Source: a bacterium
Lineage (GTDB): Bacteria; Chloroflexota; Dehalococcoidia; Tepidiformales; Tepidiformaceae
NCBI GenBank assembly: GCA_003577245.1
Contig: QEVS01000001.1
Coordinates: 1 to 64,000 of the forward strand
Length of the DNA: 64,000 nt
Direction of reading: 5' to 3'
The notes under the pieces were generated by a model. That model saw only the letters and a program-made list of their open reading frames with translations, was not told where the DNA came from and made no database searches. Shown piece by piece: positions 52,080-60,673 of this stretch (position 1 is its first letter; each line of letters opens with the position of its first letter). The translations under genes were made by a program, and so were the position numbers.

Positions 52080-52919
52080 CTACTCCGCGCTCCCCCGCAC
52101 GTACTGCTCTCCGTCCCAGATAATCCAGCCACCGGCGGCATCGGTTGTCTGTCCACGAACGTCGAGCTCTGTTCGCAGCAGATGGACCTCTTCTTCGGTT
52201 GGCGCCTCCAGCACCTTCACCTCAGGGGCCACCAGCGGCAGGTACTCGCATTCCGCCAGGATCTCGTCCACCGTCACCCACGGAACGCGCGCAATCAGGC
52301 GCAGGCGCCGGTCCTGGTAGTCGTACATCCCCCAGGGGGTAACCACGCGCCACGGCCCCGTATTTCGAGGAAGGCCGGCCCGTTCGCGCGCACCTTCGCT
52401 GCCATCCAGGAAGCCCGGCGAAGAGATGAAGTCCACCTTCTCCACGAACTTCCGCTTCGATTGATCCGTGATGAGAATGGTCCTCCAGCAGCAGGCCGCA
52501 ATCGTGTCGGCACCACCTGGACCGTGCATGCGCCGGCCACCCGCTCCCCATTCGCCCAGGAACGTGGAGTTGATATTGCCGTGCTTGTCCACCTGGAGCG
52601 TGTTCAGAACGCCGTAGTCCATGTAACCGAGCTGCGAGTAGATGCCGGCCGTGTTCATCGTCCCCCAGGCAAGCGCCCGGTAGGTCGCGCGCGCCGCCAG
52701 CATCGTCATCATCGGCTCATAGGGAAGCATCGGCTCCGGCGCGATGACGCCGTCCTCGGTCACGTACTGCGCTTCCGGCGCATACAGCTTCTTGCCCAGG
52801 AGAATCGAATACAGAGGCGTGCCGCCGCCGGCCGCCCAGTAGGTGCGCCCGTTCTCCACCATGCGGGCAACGTTGCACATTGCCACTTCGCGCTCTGAGA
52901 AAGCTTCTGCCCGGGTCAT
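52080..52919 (-). CDS. CoA-transferase beta subunit (GctB/IpdB-like)
   Basis: The 279-residue protein starts with an ATGA overlap with the alpha gene. It has MTRAEAFSEREVAMCNVARMVENGRTYWAAGGGTPL, VTEDGVIAPEPMLP in the place of the catalytic (S/E)-E-N-G Glu of family I CoA-transferases, GYMDYGVLNTLQVDKHGNINSTFLGEW and GPGGADTIAACCWRTILI. The sequence resembles glutaconate CoA-transferase B and IpdB, a ring-opening hydrolase in steroid catabolism. The reaction cannot be settled. Confidence 0.83.
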   Translation of the reverse strand: MTRAEAFSEREVAMCNVARMVENGRTYWAAGGGTPLYSILLGKKLYAPEAQYVTEDGVIAPEPMLPYEPMMTMLAARATYRALAWGTMNTAGIYSQLGYMDYGVLNTLQVDKHGNINSTFLGEWGAGGRRMHGPGGADTIAACCWRTILITDQSKRKFVEKVDFISSPGFLDGSEGARERAGLPRNTGPWRVVTPWGMYDYQDRRLRLIARVPWVTVDEILAECEYLPLVAPEVKVLEAPTEEEVHLLRTELDVRGQTTDAAGGWIIWDGEQYVRGSAE

Positions 52920-53914
52920 GCTCGGTACCCTCCTCTGATGGTTTCACGCTTTCGCATGTCGAGAAGCTTGGCCACGCCGACGTTCTTCTCCAGCATTTCC
53001 TGGTGGGATTTTACACTGAATACCCACTTTTCCAAATATGGTTCAACCGCACCGCGTAATACGGAGGCGAACACCTCCATCACCACCGCAGGGTCCGAAG
53101 CATAGTAGCCCGGGACCGTACCCGGGTACCCGGCGAAAGGCGCCTCCACAACTGCATCGACGCACCAGTACGGGATCTTCGTCAGCCCGGGGTTCGACCT
53201 GATCTCCTCCGTGTCGATGATCTCCTCGGCCGAGACGATCACCTTCCGCGAAGCCAGTGCCGCCGGGACATCCGAAATCCCCGTGCCGAAAAGTCGCGCG
53301 TTGCCGAACCTGTCCGCCTGCTGCACGTGGATGATCGCCACGTCCGGGTTGAGCGCCGGGATGATGACCGTAGCCTGCCCCGTGTACGGGTCCGTGATGA
53401 GCTTGGCCCCCGAGTGGTCGAACCCATCGGTGCCGCCGAACGATCGCACTGGAATGAAGGGGATGCCCTGGGCTCCCGCTTCCAGCCGCATCGTCATGAT
53501 CACATTGCTGTACTCGTAGACCTCCAGCTTGCCCGCGTCCAGCGCCTGCCTCACAGCGGGAGTGCAGAGGAAGAAGCCCGTGTCCACCTTGCTCGCGCAG
53601 CCCGCGCCCACCAGCATCCCCACGTCAACGTATGTGAACTTCCCGGCGATCCAGAGATTCTTCTTCTGCTGCCTCATGATCTCGTGCAGCAGCGAGTTGG
53701 GCCCCCGGGTCAGGTAGTTGCACTCGTAGGTGATGTAATCGCCGTCGGCAACGAACTTCTCGACCGCTTCCTTCTCGGTCATGAGCTTCGATACGAGCGC
53801 GCGCTCCTTGTGATCGCGCACCCACTCGCGGAACCCGTCCGGGTCGATCTTGTGGTAGGGAGCCGTACCCGAGGCGAGCACCTCGATGGTGGCCGGTTCC
53901 GAGGCTGTAGTCAT
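52916..53914 (-). CDS. CoA-transferase alpha subunit (GctA/IpdA-like)
   Basis: The 332-residue protein has SKLMTEKEAVEKFVADGDYITYECNYLTRGPNSLLHEIMRQ, KNLWIAGKFTYVDVGMLVGAGC, GIPFIPVRSFGGTDGFDHSGAKLITDPYTG and ALNPDVAIIHVQQADRFGNARLFG, as in glutaconate CoA-transferase A and IpdA. AGGAGA lies 6 bases before ATG 53914. It forms a heterodimer with the overlapping beta subunit. In context with thiolase, nitroreductase and acyl-CoA dehydrogenases it suits degradation of a cyclic or dicarboxylic acyl-CoA. Confidence 0.83.
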   Translation of the reverse strand: MTTASEPATIEVLASGTAPYHKIDPDGFREWVRDHKERALVSKLMTEKEAVEKFVADGDYITYECNYLTRGPNSLLHEIMRQQKKNLWIAGKFTYVDVGMLVGAGCASKVDTGFFLCTPAVRQALDAGKLEVYEYSNVIMTMRLEAGAQGIPFIPVRSFGGTDGFDHSGAKLITDPYTGQATVIIPALNPDVAIIHVQQADRFGNARLFGTGISDVPAALASRKVIVSAEEIIDTEEIRSNPGLTKIPYWCVDAVVEAPFAGYPGTVPGYYASDPAVVMEVFASVLRGAVEPYLEKWVFSVKSHQEMLEKNVGVAKLLDMRKRETIRGGYRA

Positions 53915-53998
53915 CAGGCGTCTCCTTTGCGGCCGGGCACAGCTCTCAGTCTGGTTTCCTCGTGTGGCATTGCCCAACCTGCCACTGCCGGAACTGAA

Positions 53999-54030
53999 GG
54001 GCGGGCCCTCTTACCCCTCGAGGCCCGCCC
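53999..54030 (-). terminator. Hairpin between thiolase and CoA-transferase genes
   Basis: GGGCGGGCC at 53999-54007 pairs with GGCCCGCCC at 54022-54030 across a 14-base loop, just after the thiolase stop on the minus strand. It is probably a terminator or a processing signal. Confidence 0.55.
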
Positions 54031-54039
54031 GAGTCATCC

Positions 54040-55272
54040 TCAGCGCGTCAGGATGGTCACGCACATCGCGGCCGCATCCGATCCGATGTTGCCGCCGCCG
54101 TTGTGCGCCAGGCCAACCTTCGCGCCCTCAACCTGGCGCTGGCCGGCGCGGCCCTGGAGCTGCTCGGTGATCTCCACAATCTGGGCGATGCCCGTCGCCC
54201 CCACAGGATGACCCTTCCGCAAGAGGCCACCGGAAGTATTGACCGGCACACGTCCCCCCAGCGTGGTGGCGCCCGAATCGACCAGCGCGCCCCCTTCGCC
54301 CTTGGCGCAGAGGCCGATCGACTCGTACGCCATCAGCTCCGCCGGCGCCGAGGCATCGTGGCACTCCACGAGGTTCAGGTCCTTCGGCCCCAGGCCAGCT
54401 TCCTCGTACGCTTCCTTCGCGCACAGGTCCGCCGTGCCGTTTTCCTCCGTGCCGCGGTCCCAACCCGAATGCAGGACGCTCGTCGCGACCCGCACGGGGT
54501 TCGTAAGCCCCAGCTGGCGCGCCTTCCTCTCGCTCACGAGGACCACCGCCGCGGCCCCATCGCCGATCGGCGAGCACATCGGCCGCGTGAGCGGTTCGGC
54601 AATCATCGGCGCCGCGAGGACGTCTTCGATGGTCAGCGCCTCCCGGAACTGCGCCCGCGGATTGAGGCTGCCGTGGAACGAGTTCTTGGCCGAAATGCGC
54701 GCGAACTGCTGAACAGTGGTGCCCCATGCCTTCATGTGCGCACGCGCTCCCGCAGCATAGATGTCCATGAACATCGAGCGGTTCTCGCCTGCCCCCGAGG
54801 CAGCCTTTTCCGCCCCGCCTTCACGCGCGCCGGCCTTCAGCCGCTCCATGATCTGCGCCAGCGCCTCCACGTCCACCGCACCGCTGAAGGCCGAAAAGCT
54901 CTTCCGCTTGTCCTCGTGGTAGAGCTTCTCAACGCCCAGCGCAAGCACCACATCGTACATCCCCGCCGTGATCATCGCGGCCGCCTGGTTGAGCGCCGTC
55001 GAGGCGCTCGCGCACGCGTTCTCAACGTTGATGACGGGGATCTTGCCGATGCCCACCGAGCGGAGCACCACCTGCCCGCGGATGCACTCCTGCCCGGTGA
55101 TCAGCCCGGCCGCGGCGTTACCCACGAACGCAGCCTCAATGGCCCCTTTCTCCAGGCCGGCGTCCTTGATCGCCGCTTCCACGGCCTCGCCGCCAAGCGC
55201 CTTCAGGCCGGTCTCCATGTGCTTGCCGAAGCGGGTCATCCCGACGCCGGCGATGATCGCATTCATCTTCAT
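54040..55272 (-). CDS. Thiolase-family acyl-CoA acyltransferase (SCP2/lipid-transfer type)
   Basis: The 410-residue protein has MNAIIAGVGMTRFGKHMETGLKALGGEAVEAAIKDAGL, VINVENACASASTALNQAA with the nucleophilic Cys, SPIGDGAAAVVLVSE, NLVECHDASAPAELMAYESIGLC with a catalytic His, and GGLLRKGHPVGATGIAQIVEI with the second His. This is the SCP-x/lipid-transfer thiolase branch, found in steroid and branched-chain beta-oxidation. It starts 38 bases after the nitroreductase on the same strand. Confidence 0.9.
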   Translation of the reverse strand: MKMNAIIAGVGMTRFGKHMETGLKALGGEAVEAAIKDAGLEKGAIEAAFVGNAAAGLITGQECIRGQVVLRSVGIGKIPVINVENACASASTALNQAAAMITAGMYDVVLALGVEKLYHEDKRKSFSAFSGAVDVEALAQIMERLKAGAREGGAEKAASGAGENRSMFMDIYAAGARAHMKAWGTTVQQFARISAKNSFHGSLNPRAQFREALTIEDVLAAPMIAEPLTRPMCSPIGDGAAAVVLVSERKARQLGLTNPVRVATSVLHSGWDRGTEENGTADLCAKEAYEEAGLGPKDLNLVECHDASAPAELMAYESIGLCAKGEGGALVDSGATTLGGRVPVNTSGGLLRKGHPVGATGIAQIVEITEQLQGRAGQRQVEGAKVGLAHNGGGNIGSDAAAMCVTILTR

Positions 55273-55310
55273 TGCCGATTGGTCCTTTCCATTTCTCTGG
55301 TAGCCCTATC

Positions 55311-56099
55311 CTACAGCAGACCGTTGTCCTTGATTCCCAGCGCAACCCTCAGGTACTCAAGCTCCGACTCACGATAGGGCAGCGGCGCTGGCGCCTGCAG
55401 CAGCTTGTCACGCTTGAGTTCCTCAACCACTTCGGGCGAACGCGGGAACGGGTTGCCGAAACCGTTCATGTGAAAGAGCTTCTCAAAAGGCTGGCGCGGG
55501 CGCTGGCCGCCTGCCTCCGGGCTCTCCGCAGGGTAGCCCACCGTCTGCAGGACCAGGATGCGGCAGCTCTCCGGCAGGCCCAGGTTCTGCCTCAGCTTCT
55601 CCCCGTTGCCTGTCCCTAGCAGGCAGGTCCCCAGCCCCTGCTCGAATGCCATGAGAGTCGCCTGGGCGATCCCCTGCCCGCAGTCGAGCTCGTTCAGGCC
55701 CGGCTGCTTCATGCGCGGCAGGATGTTCGTGAAGATCGGGATGATCTGCTTCTCCAGCGCCTCGGCTTTCCCTTCGCCCACTCCCATCGCACCCGCGTTC
55801 ACCAGCTCCCGCAGGCGATCGTTCTGCTCGTCCACGGCGTCGGTGTCCACATACCAGACGATCACCACCGGGGCCAGGCGAATCTGGTAGCCCACGATCG
55901 GCGCCACGATCGAGTCAACCACTTCCTTCGGCGCTGTGTCCCGAAACACCACCACCGCCCGCAGCGATTGCACGTTGCCCCAGTGCGATGCCAATCGAGC
56001 CGCTTCCAGCATGCGCTGGATCTTCTCCGGCTCTACCGGGCGATGAGGGGCAAGAAAGCGCATCGAGCGCCGCCGGCCAATTGCTTCACGTAGTTCCAT
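55311..56099 (-). CDS. Nitroreductase-family FMN oxidoreductase
   Basis: The 262-residue protein has MELREAIGRRRSMRFLAPHRPVEPEKIQRMLEAARLASHWGNVQ (FMN phosphate Arg residues and N-terminal RRRSxR motif), APVVIVWYVDTDAVDEQ, GIAQATLMAFEQGLGTCLLG and a C-terminal extension. The family reduces quinones, nitro groups or enoates. ATG 56099 is the conserved start; upstream codons are shadow. It lies 25 bases after the acyl-CoA dehydrogenase stop in one minus-strand operon. Confidence 0.85.
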   Translation of the reverse strand: MELREAIGRRRSMRFLAPHRPVEPEKIQRMLEAARLASHWGNVQSLRAVVVFRDTAPKEVVDSIVAPIVGYQIRLAPVVIVWYVDTDAVDEQNDRLRELVNAGAMGVGEGKAEALEKQIIPIFTNILPRMKQPGLNELDCGQGIAQATLMAFEQGLGTCLLGTGNGEKLRQNLGLPESCRILVLQTVGYPAESPEAGGQRPRQPFEKLFHMNGFGNPFPRSPEVVEELKRDKLLQAPAPLPYRESELEYLRVALGIKDNGLL

Positions 56100-56124
56100 C
56101 TCGCTGAGACTCTTCCTTCGATTC

Positions 56125-57330
56125 CTACAGTCGGGCGGCGGCCACAAGGCCGAGGATTTCGTTGCAGCCGTCTTCAATCATCGAAGCCCGGGCGTCCCGC
56201 ATCAGCTTCTCGATCATGAACTCCTTCGTGAGCCCGTTGCCCCCGAAGATCTGGAGCGCATCGCTGGCAACCTGGAAGGCCGTGTTCGTGCAGAACACCT
56301 TCGATGCAATCGAATACTGGATGAGCCCGGGGTTCGTTGTGTTGTAAACGTACACCCTGCGCGCGAGGCTCCGCGCCGCCTCCACCTGCATGAACATCTT
56401 GAACAGGCGCGACTTCACACCCTGGTGCTCGATGATCGGCACACCGCCCTGTACACGCTGCTTCGCGTAGTCCACTGCCATTTCGTAGGCGGCCCGGGCC
56501 ACGCCAATGAAAATCGTGCCCATGCTGGCGTTGGCCATGGTCAGGATGTTCTCCACCACCGGGGCGTACAGCTCTTTCCCGATGACCATGTTCTCCGCCG
56601 GGATGCGCACGTTGTCGAAGAACATCTCGCCCTGGTTCAGGGCCCGTTGCCCGAGCTTGTTCAGCGGCTTCCCCTTCGATACGCCGGGCAGCGTAAGGTC
56701 CACCACCGCTACACCGCCGCCCTTGAACCCCTGGTCGCCATCGATTGTGCAGAAAAGCGCGGCCACGGTGGCGATGGTGCCATTCGAAACCCATGCCGAC
56801 TTCTGCCCGTTGATGATGTAGAAGTCCCCGTCCTTGCGGGCGATGCAATTCGCCTTGAGCGACGGGTCGCTGAAGTGCTTCTCCGTGACCGTGAGCGAAT
56901 CGCTGCCGTGGTCGGGTTCGGTCACCGCCCAGCACCCCACGTCCTGCGCGCCCGGCTGGCACCAGCGCTCAATCAGCGCGGGCTTCCCCGACATCATCGC
57001 GAATGTCTTGTGGAAGTTGGCCACGCCAAGGCTGATCGCAAGGCCCGAATCGCCCCAGCCCATCTCTTCGCTAATGAGTGCGCGCAGGCGCGAGCGCTCG
57101 CGCGGGGGCAGGCTGGCCGTCTCCGTCTCCAGGTCCGCCAGCCCAATCTCCCGGTGCTTGCGGAAGACCTCCCAGAGTATGGACTCCTTCTTGATGACGT
57201 CCGCCGGGTCGGCGAGCTTATCCAGCTCGCGCCCCGCGGGCCTCATCACCTCTTCCGCAAAACGGTGGGCCGTATCTCGTATCTGACGCTCCTGGTCCGT
57301 CAGATCGAGCTCGATGTCGGTCATGTTCAT
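56125..57330 (-). CDS. Acyl-CoA dehydrogenase, variant catalytic region
   Basis: The 401-residue protein has IELDLTDQERQIRDTAHRFAEEVMRP, CWAVTEPDHGSDSLTV, NGQKSAWVSNGTIATVAALFCTI, KLGQRALNQGEMFFDNVRIP, MAVDYAKQRVQGGVPIIEHQGVKSRLFKM and ALQIFGGNGLTKEFMIEKLMRDARA. Where EGTxEIQ is usual it reads IEDGCNEILGLVAAARL, so Glu is kept but in a Cys-containing context. It may act on an unusual, perhaps acidic or cyclic, acyl-CoA. It begins the minus-strand catabolic operon. Confidence 0.9.
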   Translation of the reverse strand: MNMTDIELDLTDQERQIRDTAHRFAEEVMRPAGRELDKLADPADVIKKESILWEVFRKHREIGLADLETETASLPPRERSRLRALISEEMGWGDSGLAISLGVANFHKTFAMMSGKPALIERWCQPGAQDVGCWAVTEPDHGSDSLTVTEKHFSDPSLKANCIARKDGDFYIINGQKSAWVSNGTIATVAALFCTIDGDQGFKGGGVAVVDLTLPGVSKGKPLNKLGQRALNQGEMFFDNVRIPAENMVIGKELYAPVVENILTMANASMGTIFIGVARAAYEMAVDYAKQRVQGGVPIIEHQGVKSRLFKMFMQVEAARSLARRVYVYNTTNPGLIQYSIASKVFCTNTAFQVASDALQIFGGNGLTKEFMIEKLMRDARASMIEDGCNEILGLVAAARL

Positions 57331-57587
57331 GCTGGGGCAAACCCTCTCGAAGATGAGATATCAGGCTATGATCGGCGCCCGGAAGACCCTATGACACCGA
57401 TCATAGGTGCCTCAAGCCTGTCCCGGGAGCGCTTCTGTCCGCGGCGGTTGCCCCCTGCGAGACCTCCGGCCGGGGTGCTTATGACGCAGATCATGCCGGT
57501 TATTTCGCGTGGGACGTACGTTCCCCGGGACTCCCGCATCTGCGCCCCGCGCCGGTACGCGGACCTGTCAAGGAGTGCCTCAGCGAA
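57331..57587. promoter_or_regulatory. Divergent regulatory region with two TATGA-N6-TCAT boxes
   Basis: Two matching inverted repeats lie 90 bases apart: TATGA-caccga-TCATA at 57390-57405 (flanked by cc/gg so the stem extends) and TATGA-cgcaga-TCAT at 57480-57494. The half-site spacing is that of CRP/FNR-family sites. They lie between the divergent acyl-CoA dehydrogenase (start 57330) and the molybdoenzyme operon, and could control both. Function is inferred from symmetry and position. Confidence 0.55.
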
Positions 57588-57730
57588 TGTTCGCACCTTC
57601 CCTGAACCTGGACCTCTCCAGGCTCGCCCAACCCGAAGAGAAACCTGCAGCCGTCAAGAAGGTCGCCGCGAAGGGCGCGAAAACCCGCAACACGGCGGCT
57701 GCCTCCAGCACGCCCACAAAGAAGTCCTGA
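57587..57730 (+). CDS. Small Lys/Ala-rich protein
   Basis: The 47-residue frame begins MFAPSLNLDLSRLAQPEEKP and continues with a basic Ala/Lys-rich tail (VKKVAAKGAKTRNTAAASST, then PTKKS). AAGGAG lies about 12 bases upstream, and the frame is open further upstream. No family is recognised. It could be a histone-like tail or a chance ORF; its position directly ahead of the molybdoenzyme operon is the main reason to list it. Confidence 0.4.
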   Translation: MFAPSLNLDLSRLAQPEEKPAAVKKVAAKGAKTRNTAAASSTPTKKS

Positions 57731-57749
57731 ACCTCTGACAGAACGGGTG

Positions 57750-57791
57750 ATGACAATGAAGCAACACTCCCCACGTGGCTGCCGCCAATGA
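57750..57791 (+). CDS. Possible 13-codon upstream ORF coupled to molybdoenzyme alpha subunit
   Basis: ATG ACA ATG AAG ... CAA TGA encodes MTMKQHSPRGCRQ and its TGA overlaps the ATG of the next gene (AATGA). The alpha-subunit ATG itself has no visible ribosome site in the 20 bases before it, so translation may depend on termination of this leader. The upstream site gaacggg is weak. Inference only. Confidence 0.35.
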   Translation: MTMKQHSPRGCRQ

Positions 57792-60673
57792 CCGCTACCG
57801 CAACAGCCGCCCCCGCCCTCCGTCGCCTCAAGCCTGCCGACGCCGGCACGCACCTCGCCGAGATACTCGCCCGGCCATACGAGTACCGCGGCTGGGAGGA
57901 CGTCTACCGCGACGAGTGGACCTGGGACAAGGTGACCAAGGTTACCCACACCCGCGTCAACTGCATCTCCGCCTGCTCAATCGATGCCTACGTCAAAGAC
58001 GGCATCGTCTGGCGCGAAGAGCAGAACGCCACCTACGAGCAATCCTTCGAAGATGTCCCCGACTTCAATCCCAGGGGCTGCACCAGCGGGTGCGTCTACA
58101 GCGTCCAAATGTATGACCCAACGCGCATCAAGTACCCCATGAAGCGCGTGGGCGAACGGGGCTCGGGCAAGTGGCAGCGCCTGTCCTGGGACCAGGCCCT
58201 CACCGAGATCGCCGATAAGCTCATCGACACGGCCACCCACAAGGACGGCCCCGAGTGCATCATCTACGACAACGGGACCACGAACCTGGACTTCGGCATC
58301 GGCTCGCCCATGGAAGGGCACCTGTTCACCGCCGGCCTTGGCTCCACCTCGATTGACTCCTACGCCGGAGTGGGCGACCTGCCCGTCGGGCTCATCCAGG
58401 CCTGGGGCCTCTACATGAGCGAAGGCACCGCCGACGACTGGTTCCTCACCGATTACGCCCTCATCTGGATTGGCAACCCCTCCTACACGCGCGTCCCCGA
58501 GGCGCACTTCCTCTATGAGGCCCGCTACCGCGGAGCAAAGATAGTCACCGTCTCCCCCGACTTCAGCGCCTCGACCGTGCACGCCGACCGCTGGCTAAAC
58601 CCCCGCTACGCCACCGATGCCGCCCTCGCGCTCGGGATGCTGAACGTCATCATCAACGAGAAGCTCTACAAGACCGATTACATCAAGGAACAGACCGACC
58701 TCCCCTTCCTGGTGCGCACCGACACCCAGCAGTTCCTGCGCCAGTCCGACCTGGAAGAGGACGGCTCAGAGAACATCTTCTACTTCTGGAACGCAAACAC
58801 GGGCCGCAGGGCCGAGGCGCCGGGCACGTGGGGATCGAGCGTTGGCACCATCCGGCTCGATGACGATGTCGACCCCGAGCTCGAAGGCACGCACACCGTG
58901 AAGCTCAAGGACGGCAAGCGGGTGAAAGTCCGCACCGTCTTTGACCTCATGAAAGACCGCGTCAACGAATACCCGCTCGACCGCGTGGCCGAGATCACGG
59001 GCGTCCACCCCGGCAACATCGCCCGCGTCGCTCGCGAGTTTGCCGCCGCAAAGTCGGCCATGATCTACGCCTCCTGGGGCGCCTGCAAGCACTACCATTC
59101 GGACCTCTTCCAGCGCGGCATGGCCTACCTCTGCGCGCTCACCGGGAACTCGGGCGGCAAGCCCGGCTCCGGCATTAAGGTCTCCACCTGGTGGCCCCCT
59201 CCAGCCACCGTGCTCATGGGCGGCGGCATCGGTGGTGGCGGCCTTCGGCTGCAGACAGAGCCCGCCGGCGAACTCCCCATCGACCGCGTGAGCATGCAAG
59301 AGTTCTCCAAGATGACCTTCCAGATGGGCCGCATGGGGAACGCCTCGCCGCTCATCCCCTGGCTCTATGCCCACGACAAGAAGTGGCGCGAAATCGCCCA
59401 CAAGCAGTCCTACAACGACCCGTCGCTCCCGCGACCGGTCAAGCAGTACCTCAAGGAAGCCCTGGCCGAAAACTGGCAGCCCGTTAACCCAAAGCCGCCG
59501 CGCAAGCCGAAGTTCCTCTACTTCTCCGGGCCAAACCCGCTGCGCCGCTGGCCCAACCCCAAGCTTATTCGCGATAGCCTCTGGGCCGGCCTTGAGACCA
59601 TCGTCACCTGCGACTTCCGCATGTCGACTTCCGGCCTCTATTCCGACTACATCCTTCCCGCCTGTGGCTACTACGAGAAGCCCGGCATCAAGTACACGAG
59701 CTCCTACGTGCCCTACGTAATCGTTGGTGACCGCGCTGTGCCGCCCCTTTACGATTCCATGCACGAATGGGATATCACCCTTCTGCTGGCGAAGAAGATC
59801 CAGGAACGCTCCCGCGAACGCGGCATTGAGCCGTATACCGACTCCCGCGGCGGCAACCACAACCTCGCGACCCTCTTCGATGACCTCTCCGCCGATGGCC
59901 ACTACCTGATGGGCGAAGAAGGCGAGGAGAAGGCGCTCGACTACATAATGCAGTACTCGGCCATCACCCGGAACAGCGGCCTTGGCGAAGGCGCCTGGGG
60001 CAAAGCGGCCGAACGCGGTATGGTCAAGATCAAGAAGGTCCAGCCTTCAGCGCTTGCCGTGTACTTCAACGCCGTCTACAGCGATTACACCGAAGAAGAG
60101 CCCATGAACCAGTGCGGCTGGTTCGTCAACATGAAGAACCCCTGGCCCACCCTCACGGGCCGCCAGCAGTTCTACATCGATCACCCCTGGTTCCTCGAAG
60201 CAGGCGAAGAGATGCTCGTCCACAAGGAGCCCGTGCAATCGGGAGGCAAGTACCCCATTCGCATGACAGGCGGCCACACCCGCTGGAGCATGCACTCCAT
60301 CTGGAGGGCCAACCCCCAGCTCCTGCGCCTCCAGCGTGGTGAGCCCGTCGCCTACATCTCGGCCGAAGATGCCGCCCGGCGCAAGATCAAGGACCACGAC
60401 TACATCCGCCTCAAGAACGACGTGGGCAAGGTCGAGCTGCGAGCCAAAGTCTCCCCTTCCGTGCAGCCTGGCTCGGCCATCGTCTACCATGCCTGGGAGG
60501 GATACCAGTTTAGAGACTGGGCCACCCAGAACGACGTCACCGCAAGCCCCATCAAGCCAACCAACATGGTGGGCAACTACGGCCAGCTTCATTACCGCAT
60601 GGCTTCGTACACCATGAACCACGTGCCCAAGGAAGTTGCCATCGAAATCGAGAAAGTCGAGGACCGCAGATGA
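57788..60673 (+). CDS. Type II DMSO-reductase-family molybdopterin oxidoreductase, alpha subunit
   Basis: The 961-residue protein has the Fe-S motif H54-x4-C59-x3-C63 ... C98 in THTRVNCISACS and FNPRGCTSG, then a molybdenum-binding region like NarG: SYAGVGDLPVGLIQAWG, with D197 in the place of the Mo-ligand Asp, and WIGNPSYTRVPEAHFLYEARYRGAKIVTVSPDF. The C-terminal MGD-binding part includes GGHTRWSMHSIWR and QPGSAIVYHAWEGYQF. The relatives are ethylbenzene dehydrogenase, steroid C25 dehydrogenase, perchlorate and selenate reductases. No twin-arginine signal is present at the N-terminus. The His is one residue further from the first Cys than in NarG (HxxxC). It overlaps gamma by ATGA. Confidence 0.9.
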   Translation: MTATATAAPALRRLKPADAGTHLAEILARPYEYRGWEDVYRDEWTWDKVTKVTHTRVNCISACSIDAYVKDGIVWREEQNATYEQSFEDVPDFNPRGCTSGCVYSVQMYDPTRIKYPMKRVGERGSGKWQRLSWDQALTEIADKLIDTATHKDGPECIIYDNGTTNLDFGIGSPMEGHLFTAGLGSTSIDSYAGVGDLPVGLIQAWGLYMSEGTADDWFLTDYALIWIGNPSYTRVPEAHFLYEARYRGAKIVTVSPDFSASTVHADRWLNPRYATDAALALGMLNVIINEKLYKTDYIKEQTDLPFLVRTDTQQFLRQSDLEEDGSENIFYFWNANTGRRAEAPGTWGSSVGTIRLDDDVDPELEGTHTVKLKDGKRVKVRTVFDLMKDRVNEYPLDRVAEITGVHPGNIARVAREFAAAKSAMIYASWGACKHYHSDLFQRGMAYLCALTGNSGGKPGSGIKVSTWWPPPATVLMGGGIGGGGLRLQTEPAGELPIDRVSMQEFSKMTFQMGRMGNASPLIPWLYAHDKKWREIAHKQSYNDPSLPRPVKQYLKEALAENWQPVNPKPPRKPKFLYFSGPNPLRRWPNPKLIRDSLWAGLETIVTCDFRMSTSGLYSDYILPACGYYEKPGIKYTSSYVPYVIVGDRAVPPLYDSMHEWDITLLLAKKIQERSRERGIEPYTDSRGGNHNLATLFDDLSADGHYLMGEEGEEKALDYIMQYSAITRNSGLGEGAWGKAAERGMVKIKKVQPSALAVYFNAVYSDYTEEEPMNQCGWFVNMKNPWPTLTGRQQFYIDHPWFLEAGEEMLVHKEPVQSGGKYPIRMTGGHTRWSMHSIWRANPQLLRLQRGEPVAYISAEDAARRKIKDHDYIRLKNDVGKVELRAKVSPSVQPGSAIVYHAWEGYQFRDWATQNDVTASPIKPTNMVGNYGQLHYRMASYTMNHVPKEVAIEIEKVEDRR

